Assembly (NCBI RefSeq): GCF_006716305.1
Contig: NZ_VFOU01000003.1
Coordinates: 434,001-498,000, forward strand
Direction: 5' to 3'
Origin: Enteractinococcus coprophilus
Lineage (GTDB): Bacteria; Actinomycetota; Actinomycetes; Actinomycetales; Micrococcaceae
Length of the DNA stretch: 64,000 bases
Part shown: one piece after another, positions 28,450 to 35,991 of the stretch
Layout of the letters: the number at the start of each line of letters is the position of its first letter
How positions within the stretch are numbered: position 1 is the first letter of the stretch
Made by a program: the position numbers and the translations under genes
The notes under the pieces: model-generated
What the model was told of the DNA's origin: nothing
Database searches by the model: none
Seen by the model: the letters and a program-made list of their open reading frames with translations, nothing else

Positions 28450-29382
28450 ATGGAGAATAAGTCTTCAACCGAACTCATCACCCTTGGCACTGCTGCGGGG
28501 CCAGCCATCCGAGGTAGAGAAAATGGGATGGCTAGCGCCGTCGTCGTCGACAACCAGTTTTACATGGTGGACTTCGGCCTGGGGTGCGTTCGTTCTGCTC
28601 ATGAGGCGGGCCTGCGCGGTAAGGACTTCAAGGCCGGGTTCATCACGCACCTGCATTCCGACCATGTGGCTGAGTTCCCCGCATTTCTCATGTGGAACTG
28701 GGGCGCACCGGTCGAGGGTTTCGCCCACCCGATTTCTATTCACGGACCCGGACAGGACGCCAACCACCCGCTTGGCACCAAACTATCGGGTACCCGCGGT
28801 CTTGTAGACCACACGTTGGAAGCATTCTCCTATGACTTGAATATCCGAGTCACCGATGAAGCCCGACCGGTGATGTCAGACCTTATCAATCCCGTTGAGA
28901 TTGCTCTGCCCCAGACCTCAGCGGCGGAGCCATTCTTGGTCTACGAGGATGATCACGTCAAAGTGACTGCTGTACTAGTGGATCACCCTCCGGTCCATCC
29001 GGCATTTGGGTTCCGTTTCGATACAGCCGATGGTTCAATCACGTTCTCTGGGGACACCGCTGAAAGTGCGGCGCTGGCCAAGCTGGCTGATGATACGGAC
29101 ATCTTGGTGCACGAAGCAGTGAACCTTGAGTTCTTCGCATCGAGGGGTTTCGATGCAGCGTTTTTGAACCACCAACAACAATCCCATACTACGCCTGAAG
29201 GCGCCGGTCGGGTCGCGACTGCTTCAGGGGCAAAGCGTCTTATCCTCTCCCACCTGGCAGGGGTAGCGACTCCGGCAGAATGGGCGGCTGGTGCAGCAAG
29301 CACCTATGCGGGCCCGATCGATGTTGCCACCAGTGGTCAGCGGTTTAGCCTCGTCGCCGACACTACCTACGCCACCATCTAG
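28450..29382 (+). CDS. MBL-fold metallo-hydrolase (RNase Z/arylsulfatase-like)
   Basis: A 310-residue metallo-beta-lactamase-fold protein. The two-zinc motif is intact: THLHSDHVAEF gives HxHxDH, a later strand contains LVDHPPVHPAFGFRF, and ITFSGDTAES supplies the bridging aspartate. LILSHLAG supplies the last histidine. The layout with the TLGTAAGPAIRGRENGMASA start resembles RNase Z-like and AtsA-like hydrolases that cleave esters, lactones or sulfates; it is not a glyoxalase II. In this cluster an aromatic ester or lactone is possible, but that is inference. ATG 28450 has AGGA; TTG 28435 is an alternative. Confidence 0.82.
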   Translation: MENKSSTELITLGTAAGPAIRGRENGMASAVVVDNQFYMVDFGLGCVRSAHEAGLRGKDFKAGFITHLHSDHVAEFPAFLMWNWGAPVEGFAHPISIHGPGQDANHPLGTKLSGTRGLVDHTLEAFSYDLNIRVTDEARPVMSDLINPVEIALPQTSAAEPFLVYEDDHVKVTAVLVDHPPVHPAFGFRFDTADGSITFSGDTAESAALAKLADDTDILVHEAVNLEFFASRGFDAAFLNHQQQSHTTPEGAGRVATASGAKRLILSHLAGVATPAEWAAGAASTYAGPIDVATSGQRFSLVADTTYATI

Positions 29383-29399
29383 TCGCGAGCTTAATGTTC

Positions 29400-29450
29400 C
29401 TGGCCGTGTTCGGCAGCGTTTCAAGCGCTGCCGAACACGGCCAGAATGCT
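29400..29450 (+). terminator. Strong terminator after the aldehyde dehydrogenase operon
   Basis: A 19-bp perfect stem pairs 29400-29418 with 29426-29444 around a 7-nt loop. GCTTTTAAT follows. It ends the aldehyde dehydrogenase-hydrolase transcript. Confidence 0.9.
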
Positions 29451-29570
29451 TTTAATAGGAGAAACTTTTCTGCCAGGAGTCCTTTATGCACCATACTTCC
29501 TGCAGGCGTACGCTGACCGCACCCCATATATACACTGCACCTCGCGGGTGGCTCACTCCAGAAACGCCAA

Positions 29571-29609
29571 AGCCGGCAGCTCATCGAGTGTTCCGATGAG
29601 CTGCCGGCT
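29571..29609 (-). terminator. Terminator of the ACS-type MFS gene
   Basis: A 16-bp perfect stem pairs 29571-29586 with 29594-29609 around a 7-nt loop. On the minus strand it is followed by TTTGGCGTTTC, consistent with termination 30 nt past the stop of the MFS gene at 29639. About 120 nt without visible features separate it from the plus-strand terminator. Confidence 0.85.
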
Positions 29610-29638
29610 GATGGACGAGCCGGTGGGTGGGTATGGCC

Positions 29639-31033
29639 TTAGATGAGGTCCAAGCCCAGCTTCTTGCGATCACGCTGCTGATTGATGCCCAGGGCAGCCA
29701 ACAGACCGATACCGCTCATGACACCACCGGTGATCAAGAAGGATAGCTCGTATCCCATGGCCGGAGTGGCGGCGGCTCCCACGAGAATGCCAACAAACAT
29801 GGGGGCACACAGCCCGCCCGTGGTAAGAAACGCGTTGGTGAATTGCAGCATCGCACCACGCTGACCGATGCTTGTCATCTCGGCTGCTACTAAATATGTC
29901 AGAGCAAAGAGAGCTGGTGCGGTACCAAAACCGAATGTGAAGCAGACTATCGCTAGCAGCGGTGTACTTGCCATAGTGCCTAGCAGCACCATGACGCCCG
30001 AGAAAATCGTGGACAAGCTCAGTACGAGTCCACGGGAATACCGTGTAGACCATCCGCGGCTACCTAAGACCTCTGTCAACCAGCTCAGTCCAACGGTTGC
30101 GATAGCGCCCCATAGGGCTGGTAAAGCGATAAGTGAACCCGACTGTTGAGTATTGGCGCCCAGGACATTTTCAAAATATGCCGGTAACCAAGTGGTTGCT
30201 ACCGTAAAGGTCCAATAGCCGAAGAAGGAGCACAACACGGCCAGGATCCAACTTGGGGTCAGCAATGAACGACGGTATTTAACTTTGCTGTCAGCCGCTG
30301 CGGCTTGGGCCGCTGCTACGGGGTCTGCGATGTCATCGACAGGGTACCCTTCGATCTCCCGTTCGGCTTTGACAGAAGTATAGGGGCCCTCTTTTCCAAT
30401 GAAAAGCCAGATCGCCGCCCAGACCACGCCGATAAGAGCGACAAAGATAAATGCGGATTTCCAGCCGAACGAGGCGGTAATCCACGCCAGGACGGGCGCG
30501 AACGCCACAATGCCCAGGGTCACTCCGGCTGAGGCAAGAGCTGCGGGGGTCGCCCCTTTCGCCGCGGGGAACCACTTGTACACCGCGTGCATGGTGATCG
30601 GCGCCAACGGGCCTTCACCAGCGCCCAGCAACAGTCTGCTCAACCAAAGGGCCGGCAACGACGCAAAGATGATCACTGGGACTTGAGCGATCGACCAGAT
30701 CACGCACAAGATCAACAAAATCCATTTGGCTTGGACGCGGTTAGCAATAGGTGCAGCTACCAGCTGTGCGATCCCGAAGAGCATGAACACGGCACTGCCT
30801 AATAAGCCAAACTGGGCTTCGGAGATGTTGAGATCTTCCATCAAAGGCATCGCGACAATGCCGAGGATCGCCTTATCGGCCCAACTGATCATCATCAGGA
30901 TCAGGAGCATTACGGTGATCAGCCAGCCGTAGCGTTTTCGGCGACGGGCACTCCACGTAGCTGGATCTGCGCTTTGCATCTTGTCGGCTGAACCCGTTGG
31001 GGATGACGGTCTAATTGATATTTGGTTAGCCAT
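29639..31033 (-). CDS. MFS transporter, anion:cation symporter (ACS)-like
   Basis: A 464-residue 12-helix carrier. A cytoplasmic N-terminus of about 35 residues leads into WLITVMLLILMMISWADKAI, then FGLLGSAVFMLFGIAQLVAAPIANR and the GEGPLAPITMHAVYKWFP segment in helix 4/5. That pattern is characteristic of ACS carriers for organic anions such as aromatic acids, phthalate or hexuronates. It lies directly downstream of the P450 gene on the same strand, separated by that gene's terminator and carrying no copy of the shared operator, so it is a likely uptake carrier for the aromatic substrate. AGGA precedes ATG 31033. Confidence 0.85.
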   Translation of the reverse strand: MANQISIRPSSPTGSADKMQSADPATWSARRRKRYGWLITVMLLILMMISWADKAILGIVAMPLMEDLNISEAQFGLLGSAVFMLFGIAQLVAAPIANRVQAKWILLILCVIWSIAQVPVIIFASLPALWLSRLLLGAGEGPLAPITMHAVYKWFPAAKGATPAALASAGVTLGIVAFAPVLAWITASFGWKSAFIFVALIGVVWAAIWLFIGKEGPYTSVKAEREIEGYPVDDIADPVAAAQAAAADSKVKYRRSLLTPSWILAVLCSFFGYWTFTVATTWLPAYFENVLGANTQQSGSLIALPALWGAIATVGLSWLTEVLGSRGWSTRYSRGLVLSLSTIFSGVMVLLGTMASTPLLAIVCFTFGFGTAPALFALTYLVAAEMTSIGQRGAMLQFTNAFLTTGGLCAPMFVGILVGAAATPAMGYELSFLITGGVMSGIGLLAALGINQQRDRKKLGLDLI

Positions 31034-31111
31034 GAGCTGTTCCTATCGAGAGGTAACGTCGAAGAAAGGTGACGTGGTCAAAAGCCTGCGGCAAACAGAC
31101 AGGTCAAATAA

Positions 31112-31143
31112 GCCTCCCGGTGTTCACGAGACCACCGGGAGGC
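31112..31143 (-). terminator. Terminator after the P450 gene
   Basis: An 11-bp perfect stem pairs GCCTCCCGGTG (31112-31122) with CACCGGGAGGC (31133-31143). On the minus strand the hairpin is followed by TTATTTGACC, a weak T-rich tract, so some read-through into the MFS gene is possible. Confidence 0.75.
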
Positions 31144-31164
31144 CTCAGAAAGTAAGACGCTACG

Positions 31165-32364
31165 TTAGCGCTTCGGAGAGACTTTTAGCGGAACCGATTC
31201 AAAGCCGCGCAGCACGTTGTGAATAAACGGCACCGGCTCGTCAGCAAGTTCGAGGGTTTCGAATTTCTCGAGGAGTTGTTGTAAAACGATTTCCATTTCG
31301 AGCCGAGCGATTGGTTGCCCCACGCACTGGTGAAGTCCCATACCAAAAGCGACGTGGCCCGAGGAGCTGCGGTCTAGGCTAAACTCTGCGGCATCGTCAC
31401 CCCACTTGGCGGGGTCACGGTTGGCTGCGCCAACAAACACCAGAACCTTTGCACCTTCCGGCAGATCTACTCCGCCTAAAGTGGTGGCAGTGGCGACAGT
31501 GCGGTGGAATTTCTGGAAAGGTGATTCCACGCGAAGGGCTTCGTCGATGGCAAATTTAGCCATCGACGGGTTTTCGCGTAGTCGTTGCCACGCTTCAGGG
31601 TAACGGGCCAGCACCGACAGGGTGTTACCGATACCGAAGATGGTGGTGTCGACTCCGGCGGACAGCAAAGCACGAACCAGCAAAGCGGCTTGTTCTTCAG
31701 TGATCAATCCGTCGTTAATGCGCTCGTAGATCTTGGCACCAAAACCGCTGTCGTCCAAGGATTCGCGCTGGCATAGTTTCATGACGGCCGCTGAGTGCGC
31801 GTCGCCTTCGGCGAAAGCCTGCTGATAAATGTAGTTTTCGGGACCGAAAGCATTAAAGACCATGTTCCCGTACGGCAACAGGTGTTCGCGGCCTTCTTGT
31901 GGCAGACCCACAGCATCCGGGAAGACGCGGATCGGGTACTTCTCGGCCAGGTCCGTGACGGCGTCGAAACGATCGAACTGTGTCAAGTCGTTGACGATCT
32001 CGACTGCCGGCGCGGTAAACGGTTCCCGCAGGGCGCGAACTGTCGAGGGGTTAATGACACCCGTAAGTGCGCGGCGCATGACGGTGTGAATCGGCGGATC
32101 CGATTCCAAGATGCTTGGTGGTCGCCAGGCTTCGTCTTTGCGAATATCGTGCGGACCCAAGCCTCCAGAGGAGATGAAGGTTTCGAAATCCATGAGCACT
32201 TCGTAAACCTCGTCGTACCCGACGATCGCATACGAGCCGGTGGCTTCCAGATAACTTACGGGTCCGGTCTCGCGCAAACGCTGTAAGAACGGGTAGGGAT
32301 CCTTCAGTGCGGCTTCGTCGAAGGGGTCTTCAGTGAAGACTGCTGGTTCAATGGTGGTGGTCAT
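31165..32364 (-). CDS. Cytochrome P450, CYP199-like aromatic O-demethylase
   Basis: A 399-residue soluble P450. The heme loop is FGMGLHQCVGQ with Cys347, the I-helix is SAGVDTTIFGIG (acid-alcohol pair Asp239-Thr240) and ExxR is EALR (275-278). The segments VFPDAVGLPQEGREHLLPYG, VFNAFGP and LRGFESVPLKV closely resemble CYP199A enzymes as I recall them; those demethylate 4-methoxybenzoate to 4-hydroxybenzoate and formaldehyde. The recalled carboxylate-binding residues map to Arg81, Ser84 and Arg231; the adjacent serine of CYP199A4 (Ser244) is Ala232 here. The reductase gene lies 15 nt upstream in the same operon. GAGGAG precedes ATG 32364. Confidence 0.88.
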   Translation of the reverse strand: MTTTIEPAVFTEDPFDEAALKDPYPFLQRLRETGPVSYLEATGSYAIVGYDEVYEVLMDFETFISSGGLGPHDIRKDEAWRPPSILESDPPIHTVMRRALTGVINPSTVRALREPFTAPAVEIVNDLTQFDRFDAVTDLAEKYPIRVFPDAVGLPQEGREHLLPYGNMVFNAFGPENYIYQQAFAEGDAHSAAVMKLCQRESLDDSGFGAKIYERINDGLITEEQAALLVRALLSAGVDTTIFGIGNTLSVLARYPEAWQRLRENPSMAKFAIDEALRVESPFQKFHRTVATATTLGGVDLPEGAKVLVFVGAANRDPAKWGDDAAEFSLDRSSSGHVAFGMGLHQCVGQPIARLEMEIVLQQLLEKFETLELADEPVPFIHNVLRGFESVPLKVSPKR

Positions 32365-32379
32365 AACTACTCCTCGGAC

Positions 32380-33360
32380 TCACAAATCAAGAACTAAACG
32401 ACTGCAACCAGCGGCTGCGCGAGATACACAGGGCAGCATGACTTCGCCCGCTGCTTTATCTTCTTCGGTCAGGACAGCATCACGGTGCTCTGGTTCACCT
32501 GCGATGATGCGGGTTTCGCATGTGCCACAGACTCCAGCACGGCAACTGGAGAGAACGCGAGCGCCGGCTTGTTCCACGGCATCTACGATGGTTTCGTCTG
32601 GTTGCACGGTGACGGTTGTGCCGGTCTGGGCGAGTTCAACTTCGAATGGTTCGCTGTTTGCTGCGGCTCCAAGTTCGGTGGCGACAAAACGTTCGATGTG
32701 CAGTGCTCCGGGAGGCCAGCCCATGCAAAGGTCTTCGATTGCGTTGAGCATTCCGCCGGGCCCGCACGCATAGACCAACATGTGGGCGCGTGGCATAGCA
32801 AGGACCTGGGTGAGGTCTAACATGTTGTCTTCATCGTTAGCGTAGATGCGGATCTTCTCCGGCCCATATTTGGTCACCAGCTCGTCGAGAAATGCCATGC
32901 TGGTGCGAGAGCGTCCACCGTAGTGCAGCACCCACTCTTTGCCCGCTGCTTCAGCAGCTTCCATCATCGGAATGATCGGGGTGATACCGATCCCACCGGC
33001 AATAAACATGTATTTGCGCGACTTTACGAGCGGGAAGTTGTTGCGGGGTGCTGAGATGGTCAGTTCGGTCCCGGGCCACAAGTTATCGTGTACAAACGCT
33101 GAGCCGCCGCGAGAGTCAGGTGTCCGCAGTACGCCAATTTGCAGCGTGGAGCGGTCTGCTGTGGGCGAGCAGAGAGAGTATTGCCGAATCAGACCGTTTT
33201 CGAGGTGCACGTCGACATGCGCTCCGGGCTCCCAAGCGGGGAAGTTAGCACCATCGGTACGACGTAGCACCAAGGTGACAACTTCATCTGCGGCACGGTC
33301 CACCGAGTCAATGACGGTATCGATCGTAGCGGGGGCTTTCGATGGTGCTGTGAGAGTCAC
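32380..33360 (-). CDS. Phthalate-dioxygenase-reductase-type P450 reductase (FMN/FAD, NAD, 2Fe-2S)
   Basis: A 326-residue electron-transfer protein with all three modules. The flavin-binding barrel has LIRQYSLCS, the NAD domain has FIAGGIGITPIIPMM and VYACGPGGML, and the C-terminal plant-type ferredoxin carries CRAGVCGTC (Cys273, 278, 281) plus Cys311. This is the layout of phthalate dioxygenase reductase and VanB. It is the first gene of the P450 operon and can deliver electrons from NAD(P)H without a separate ferredoxin. The start is GTG 33360, supported by AAGGAG 7 nt upstream; operator copy B lies about 90 nt upstream. Confidence 0.92.
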   Translation of the reverse strand: MTLTAPSKAPATIDTVIDSVDRAADEVVTLVLRRTDGANFPAWEPGAHVDVHLENGLIRQYSLCSPTADRSTLQIGVLRTPDSRGGSAFVHDNLWPGTELTISAPRNNFPLVKSRKYMFIAGGIGITPIIPMMEAAEAAGKEWVLHYGGRSRTSMAFLDELVTKYGPEKIRIYANDEDNMLDLTQVLAMPRAHMLVYACGPGGMLNAIEDLCMGWPPGALHIERFVATELGAAANSEPFEVELAQTGTTVTVQPDETIVDAVEQAGARVLSSCRAGVCGTCETRIIAGEPEHRDAVLTEEDKAAGEVMLPCVSRAAAGCSRLVLDL

Positions 33361-33450
33361 GCGTTAGCTCCTTGTTGTTGGAAGGGCCACGGCTAAGCGG
33401 GCTTGGGTTACACCCAGGCTAAGAGTAGTGCATATCACAGGAAGAACTGC

Positions 33451-33467
33451 TTTCCATCCAATGGAAA
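33451..33467. promoter_or_regulatory. IclR-type operator, copy B
   Basis: TTTCCAT-CCA-ATGGAAA is a perfect inverted repeat, extended by one flanking C/G pair. It lies between the end of the IclR gene and the start of the reductase-P450 operon, where it would control the latter. Confidence 0.75.
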
Positions 33468-33506
33468 GAAACTTTCGTGTTGCTATGACGCCCGGGGCTG
33501 AGTTGC

Positions 33507-34298
33507 TTACGATAGCTCAACTGAAGTAAGCCTGCGGGCTATCCCCCTGGCAGCAATGCGCAGGACGGGGACAACAGATCCGATCGCGGGCGCTTTTTGG
33601 TGGACAACACCAAGCGCAGCAACTGCATAGCCCATCGCATCAAGTACCGGTACCGCCACAGCGTGATTGTCTAATCCTGTTTCCTGGCTCGAGATCGCAT
33701 AGCCAGATCTTTTCACTTCGGCGACGGCGGCCTGTAATGCGGCCGGAGAGGTGATCGTGTACTTGGTCAGGCTGGTCATGTTGTTGATGGCTTGCGACAT
33801 CAGATCCTGTCGGGAAAAAGCCAACATGACCTTGCCGGCGGCTGAAGCATGAAGCGGCAGCGGGTCGCCCACCTTTCGAAAGGGGGTCCCAACCTTGGTG
33901 CCGGAGATACGCTCCAGCAGCAGCACCTTCGACGATTCCAAAACAAAAAGATTCACCACATTATGCGTCACAAATAAGACGTCTTGCATATGCGGGGCAG
34001 CAATTTCTGCAATGTTCTGACGTATCGGAGCCAACAGCCCCAGTTTCCACAACCGTTGTCCAATAACGTATTCATTATGCACTCGCTCTACCGCGCCCCA
34101 CTCGACGAGCTCGGCCACGAGACGGTGAGCAGTCGATACAGGCAAGTTTGCACGTCGCGCCATCTCGCTCAAAGACAATCGCGGGCGTTCGGGACTGAAG
34201 GCAGCTAGCAGTGCCAAGGAACGAGCGGTCACCGTTTCAGCTTTTGTTGCCGTATCTTGCGATTGACGTCGCGGCTCCCGTGGACGCGGGTTGGCCAT
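33507..34298 (-). CDS. IclR family transcriptional regulator
   Basis: A 263-residue regulator. The N-terminal winged helix contains ARSLALLAAFSPERPRLSLS and NLPVSTAHRLVAELVEWGAV. The ligand-binding domain has VGDPLPLHASAAGKVMLAF, GYAISSQETGLDNHAVAVPV and AVAALGVV, the family's effector-pocket signature. It is embedded in the aromatic cluster and flanked by operator copies B and C, so it is the likely local regulator, sensing an aromatic acid and controlling itself and the neighbouring units. AAGGAGGG precedes ATG 34298. Confidence 0.93.
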   Translation of the reverse strand: MANPRPREPRRQSQDTATKAETVTARSLALLAAFSPERPRLSLSEMARRANLPVSTAHRLVAELVEWGAVERVHNEYVIGQRLWKLGLLAPIRQNIAEIAAPHMQDVLFVTHNVVNLFVLESSKVLLLERISGTKVGTPFRKVGDPLPLHASAAGKVMLAFSRQDLMSQAINNMTSLTKYTITSPAALQAAVAEVKRSGYAISSQETGLDNHAVAVPVLDAMGYAVAALGVVHQKAPAIGSVVPVLRIAARGIARRLTSVELS

Positions 34299-34347
34299 AA
34301 TGCCCTCCTTCGATTCGTCGCCTTATTGTACGGTGCCATCCAGTAGC

Positions 34348-34364
34348 TTTCCATTAGATGGACA
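34348..34364. promoter_or_regulatory. IclR-type operator, copy C
   Basis: TTTCCAT-TAG-ATGGACA, one mismatch from a perfect inverted repeat, lies in the divergent region between the IclR gene (-) and the MFS gene (+). Its position 50 nt from the IclR start predicts autoregulation. It also falls within an upstream extension of the MFS reading frame, arguing that the extension is not coding. Confidence 0.7.
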
Positions 34365-34428
34365 ATTATCCACTCCCAGGGCAGAGATCCAGGCAAACTC
34401 AAGGACGGAAGTCAAAAGGAGCCCAGTT

Positions 34429-35712
34429 GTGACACACTCGTCCGAGCACCAGGTCTCGTCACCCACCCTGCCTACGACCCGCGCCTGGGTCACTGTAGTA
34501 GCAGTGGGAGTCGTTGCCGCTGCCCACATTTGGAAACTACCCGTTGCATTGCCGCTGCTTGAGGCAGAACTTGGCATGAGTTTGATAACTGCAGGCATGT
34601 TAGTCGGGATCATTCAGCTGGCCAGCATGGTCGGTGGTCTTTTCGTAGCCTGGGGCGGAGAACTCGCCGGCCTCCGCCGCTTGATCATGCTAGGCCTGCT
34701 ACTGCTCGCGATAGGCTCGTGTTTGGGTGCCACCACCTCGTCGACGCACTTCATGATGGTTTTTCGGGCTATCGAGGGGATCGGTTTTCTGCTGTGTACG
34801 GTCTTGGCACCAGCACTGATCCGACGCATTTGCCACCCCGCTCAACTCAACATTGCCCTGTCTTCTTGGGGCGCATTTCAGGGCACCGCCACGGTGATAG
34901 GCTTCGCCGGCGGAGGTCTCCTTCTGGAGCTCGTCAGCTGGCGGGTACTGTGGGTGGTGATGGCGGCTGTCACGATCGTGCTCCTCGTACTGGTCGCACG
35001 TTTTACCGAAGCGGATCCACCCCTACCAGACGATAAGCCTCTTCGAGGCTCTTTTAGCCGGATTCTCAATACGGTGCGTACGTGGCGCCCCTGGGTGGCC
35101 GGACTGGCATTTGCGTCTTACACATTGCAATGGATGGCGGTGATGGGATTCTTACCGACGGTCTTCGTCGCCGTCGATGTGGAACGGTTACCCGCCGCGC
35201 TGCTGTCCGCCCTGGTGGGCGGAGTAAATATTCTCGGCGCTTTAATGGTTGCCACTTTACTCAACAGAGGTTTTCGGCCACGCCACATCATTAACGTCAC
35301 GTTTCTGGTGATGTCGATGTCATCGATCGCGTTCTTTGCATTTGATTGGGCCGCCAGTCCCCTGGGCTTCGCCGGACAGCTGGCGTGCGCGATTGCTTTT
35401 TCGATGATAGGCGGCACGATCCCGGCATTATTGAGTCGGATGGCGGTTGACCTCGCGCCGCAGGAGGGTTCGGTGGCCGCTGTCATTGGCTTGATGCAGC
35501 AGATCTTCAATGTAGGCAATTTCTTTGGACCTGCCGCCTTAGCATGGGTCGTCACTGCAACCGGCTCGTGGGAGGCCTCTTGGTGGGTCACGTGCTCATG
35601 CAGCCTGATCGGCATCGTCGCAACGTTTTATCTCACTCGCCAACCGGATGCTCCATCATTGGATACTCATAGCAGGCAAGAGCAGACGGCTCTTGGCGGA
35701 GGTTCATGTTAA
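34429..35712 (+). CDS. MFS transporter, CynX/NimT-like
   Basis: A 427-residue 12-helix MFS carrier. It begins with WVTVVAVGVVAAAHIWKLPV and has the loop 2-3 region WGGELAGLRRLIMLG and FRAIEGIGFLLCTVLAPALI. Such cyanate/nitroimidazole-type carriers move small organic or aromatic compounds; the direction is not clear. The start is GTG 34429, supported by AAAGGAG 7 nt upstream; the frame extends upstream to 34291 but that part contains operator copy C and overlaps the IclR start. It is the second carrier of the aromatic cluster. Confidence 0.82.
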   Translation: MTHSSEHQVSSPTLPTTRAWVTVVAVGVVAAAHIWKLPVALPLLEAELGMSLITAGMLVGIIQLASMVGGLFVAWGGELAGLRRLIMLGLLLLAIGSCLGATTSSTHFMMVFRAIEGIGFLLCTVLAPALIRRICHPAQLNIALSSWGAFQGTATVIGFAGGGLLLELVSWRVLWVVMAAVTIVLLVLVARFTEADPPLPDDKPLRGSFSRILNTVRTWRPWVAGLAFASYTLQWMAVMGFLPTVFVAVDVERLPAALLSALVGGVNILGALMVATLLNRGFRPRHIINVTFLVMSMSSIAFFAFDWAASPLGFAGQLACAIAFSMIGGTIPALLSRMAVDLAPQEGSVAAVIGLMQQIFNVGNFFGPAALAWVVTATGSWEASWWVTCSCSLIGIVATFYLTRQPDAPSLDTHSRQEQTALGGGSC

Positions 35713-35716
35713 AAAC

Positions 35717-35745
35717 CAGGGCCCCCGTAGAAACCGGGGGCCCTG
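35717..35745. terminator. GC-rich terminator between MFS and thrC (unit 1)
   Basis: An 11-bp perfect stem pairs CAGGGCCCCCG (35717-35727) with CGGGGGCCCTG (35735-35745). It starts 5 nt after the MFS stop. On the minus strand it is followed by GTTTTTAAC, so it is also a good end point for the purA-thrC transcript. Confidence 0.8.
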
Positions 35746-35752
35746 ACACTCA

Positions 35753-35927
35753 TCACTCACACCTTGAAGAGGTAGTTACTACTATAGTCTTCTACCCTGG
35801 GAATTACTTGAGAATCCCTGTAAATTCGCTCAGAGTTTTGCAGAGCCTGCAAAGGCTGAACGCCCCGGCTGAAAACTTGCGTTTCCATCCGGGGCGTTCA
35901 TTATTCACTCACACCTTGAGGTACTTA
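35753..35927 (-). repeat. Tandem hairpin units downstream of thrC
   Basis: The 15-mer TCACTCACACCTTGA occurs at 35753-35767 and 35905-35919, each directly followed (plus strand) by GGTA after 0 or 3 nt and each 4-7 nt after a GC hairpin. The second hairpin has a 12-bp stem, 35857-35868 with 35889-35900. Read on the minus strand, both units are an AAGGTGTGAGTGA lead followed by a hairpin. Duplicated terminators or small RNAs are possible; nothing else is seen between 35713 and 35991. Confidence 0.5.
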
Positions 35928-35991
35928 AAATATAAACATATCCGCCTTGAGAAGCTGTGAGAGTTCCCTGCTGAAACCCTGAGAACTGTTC

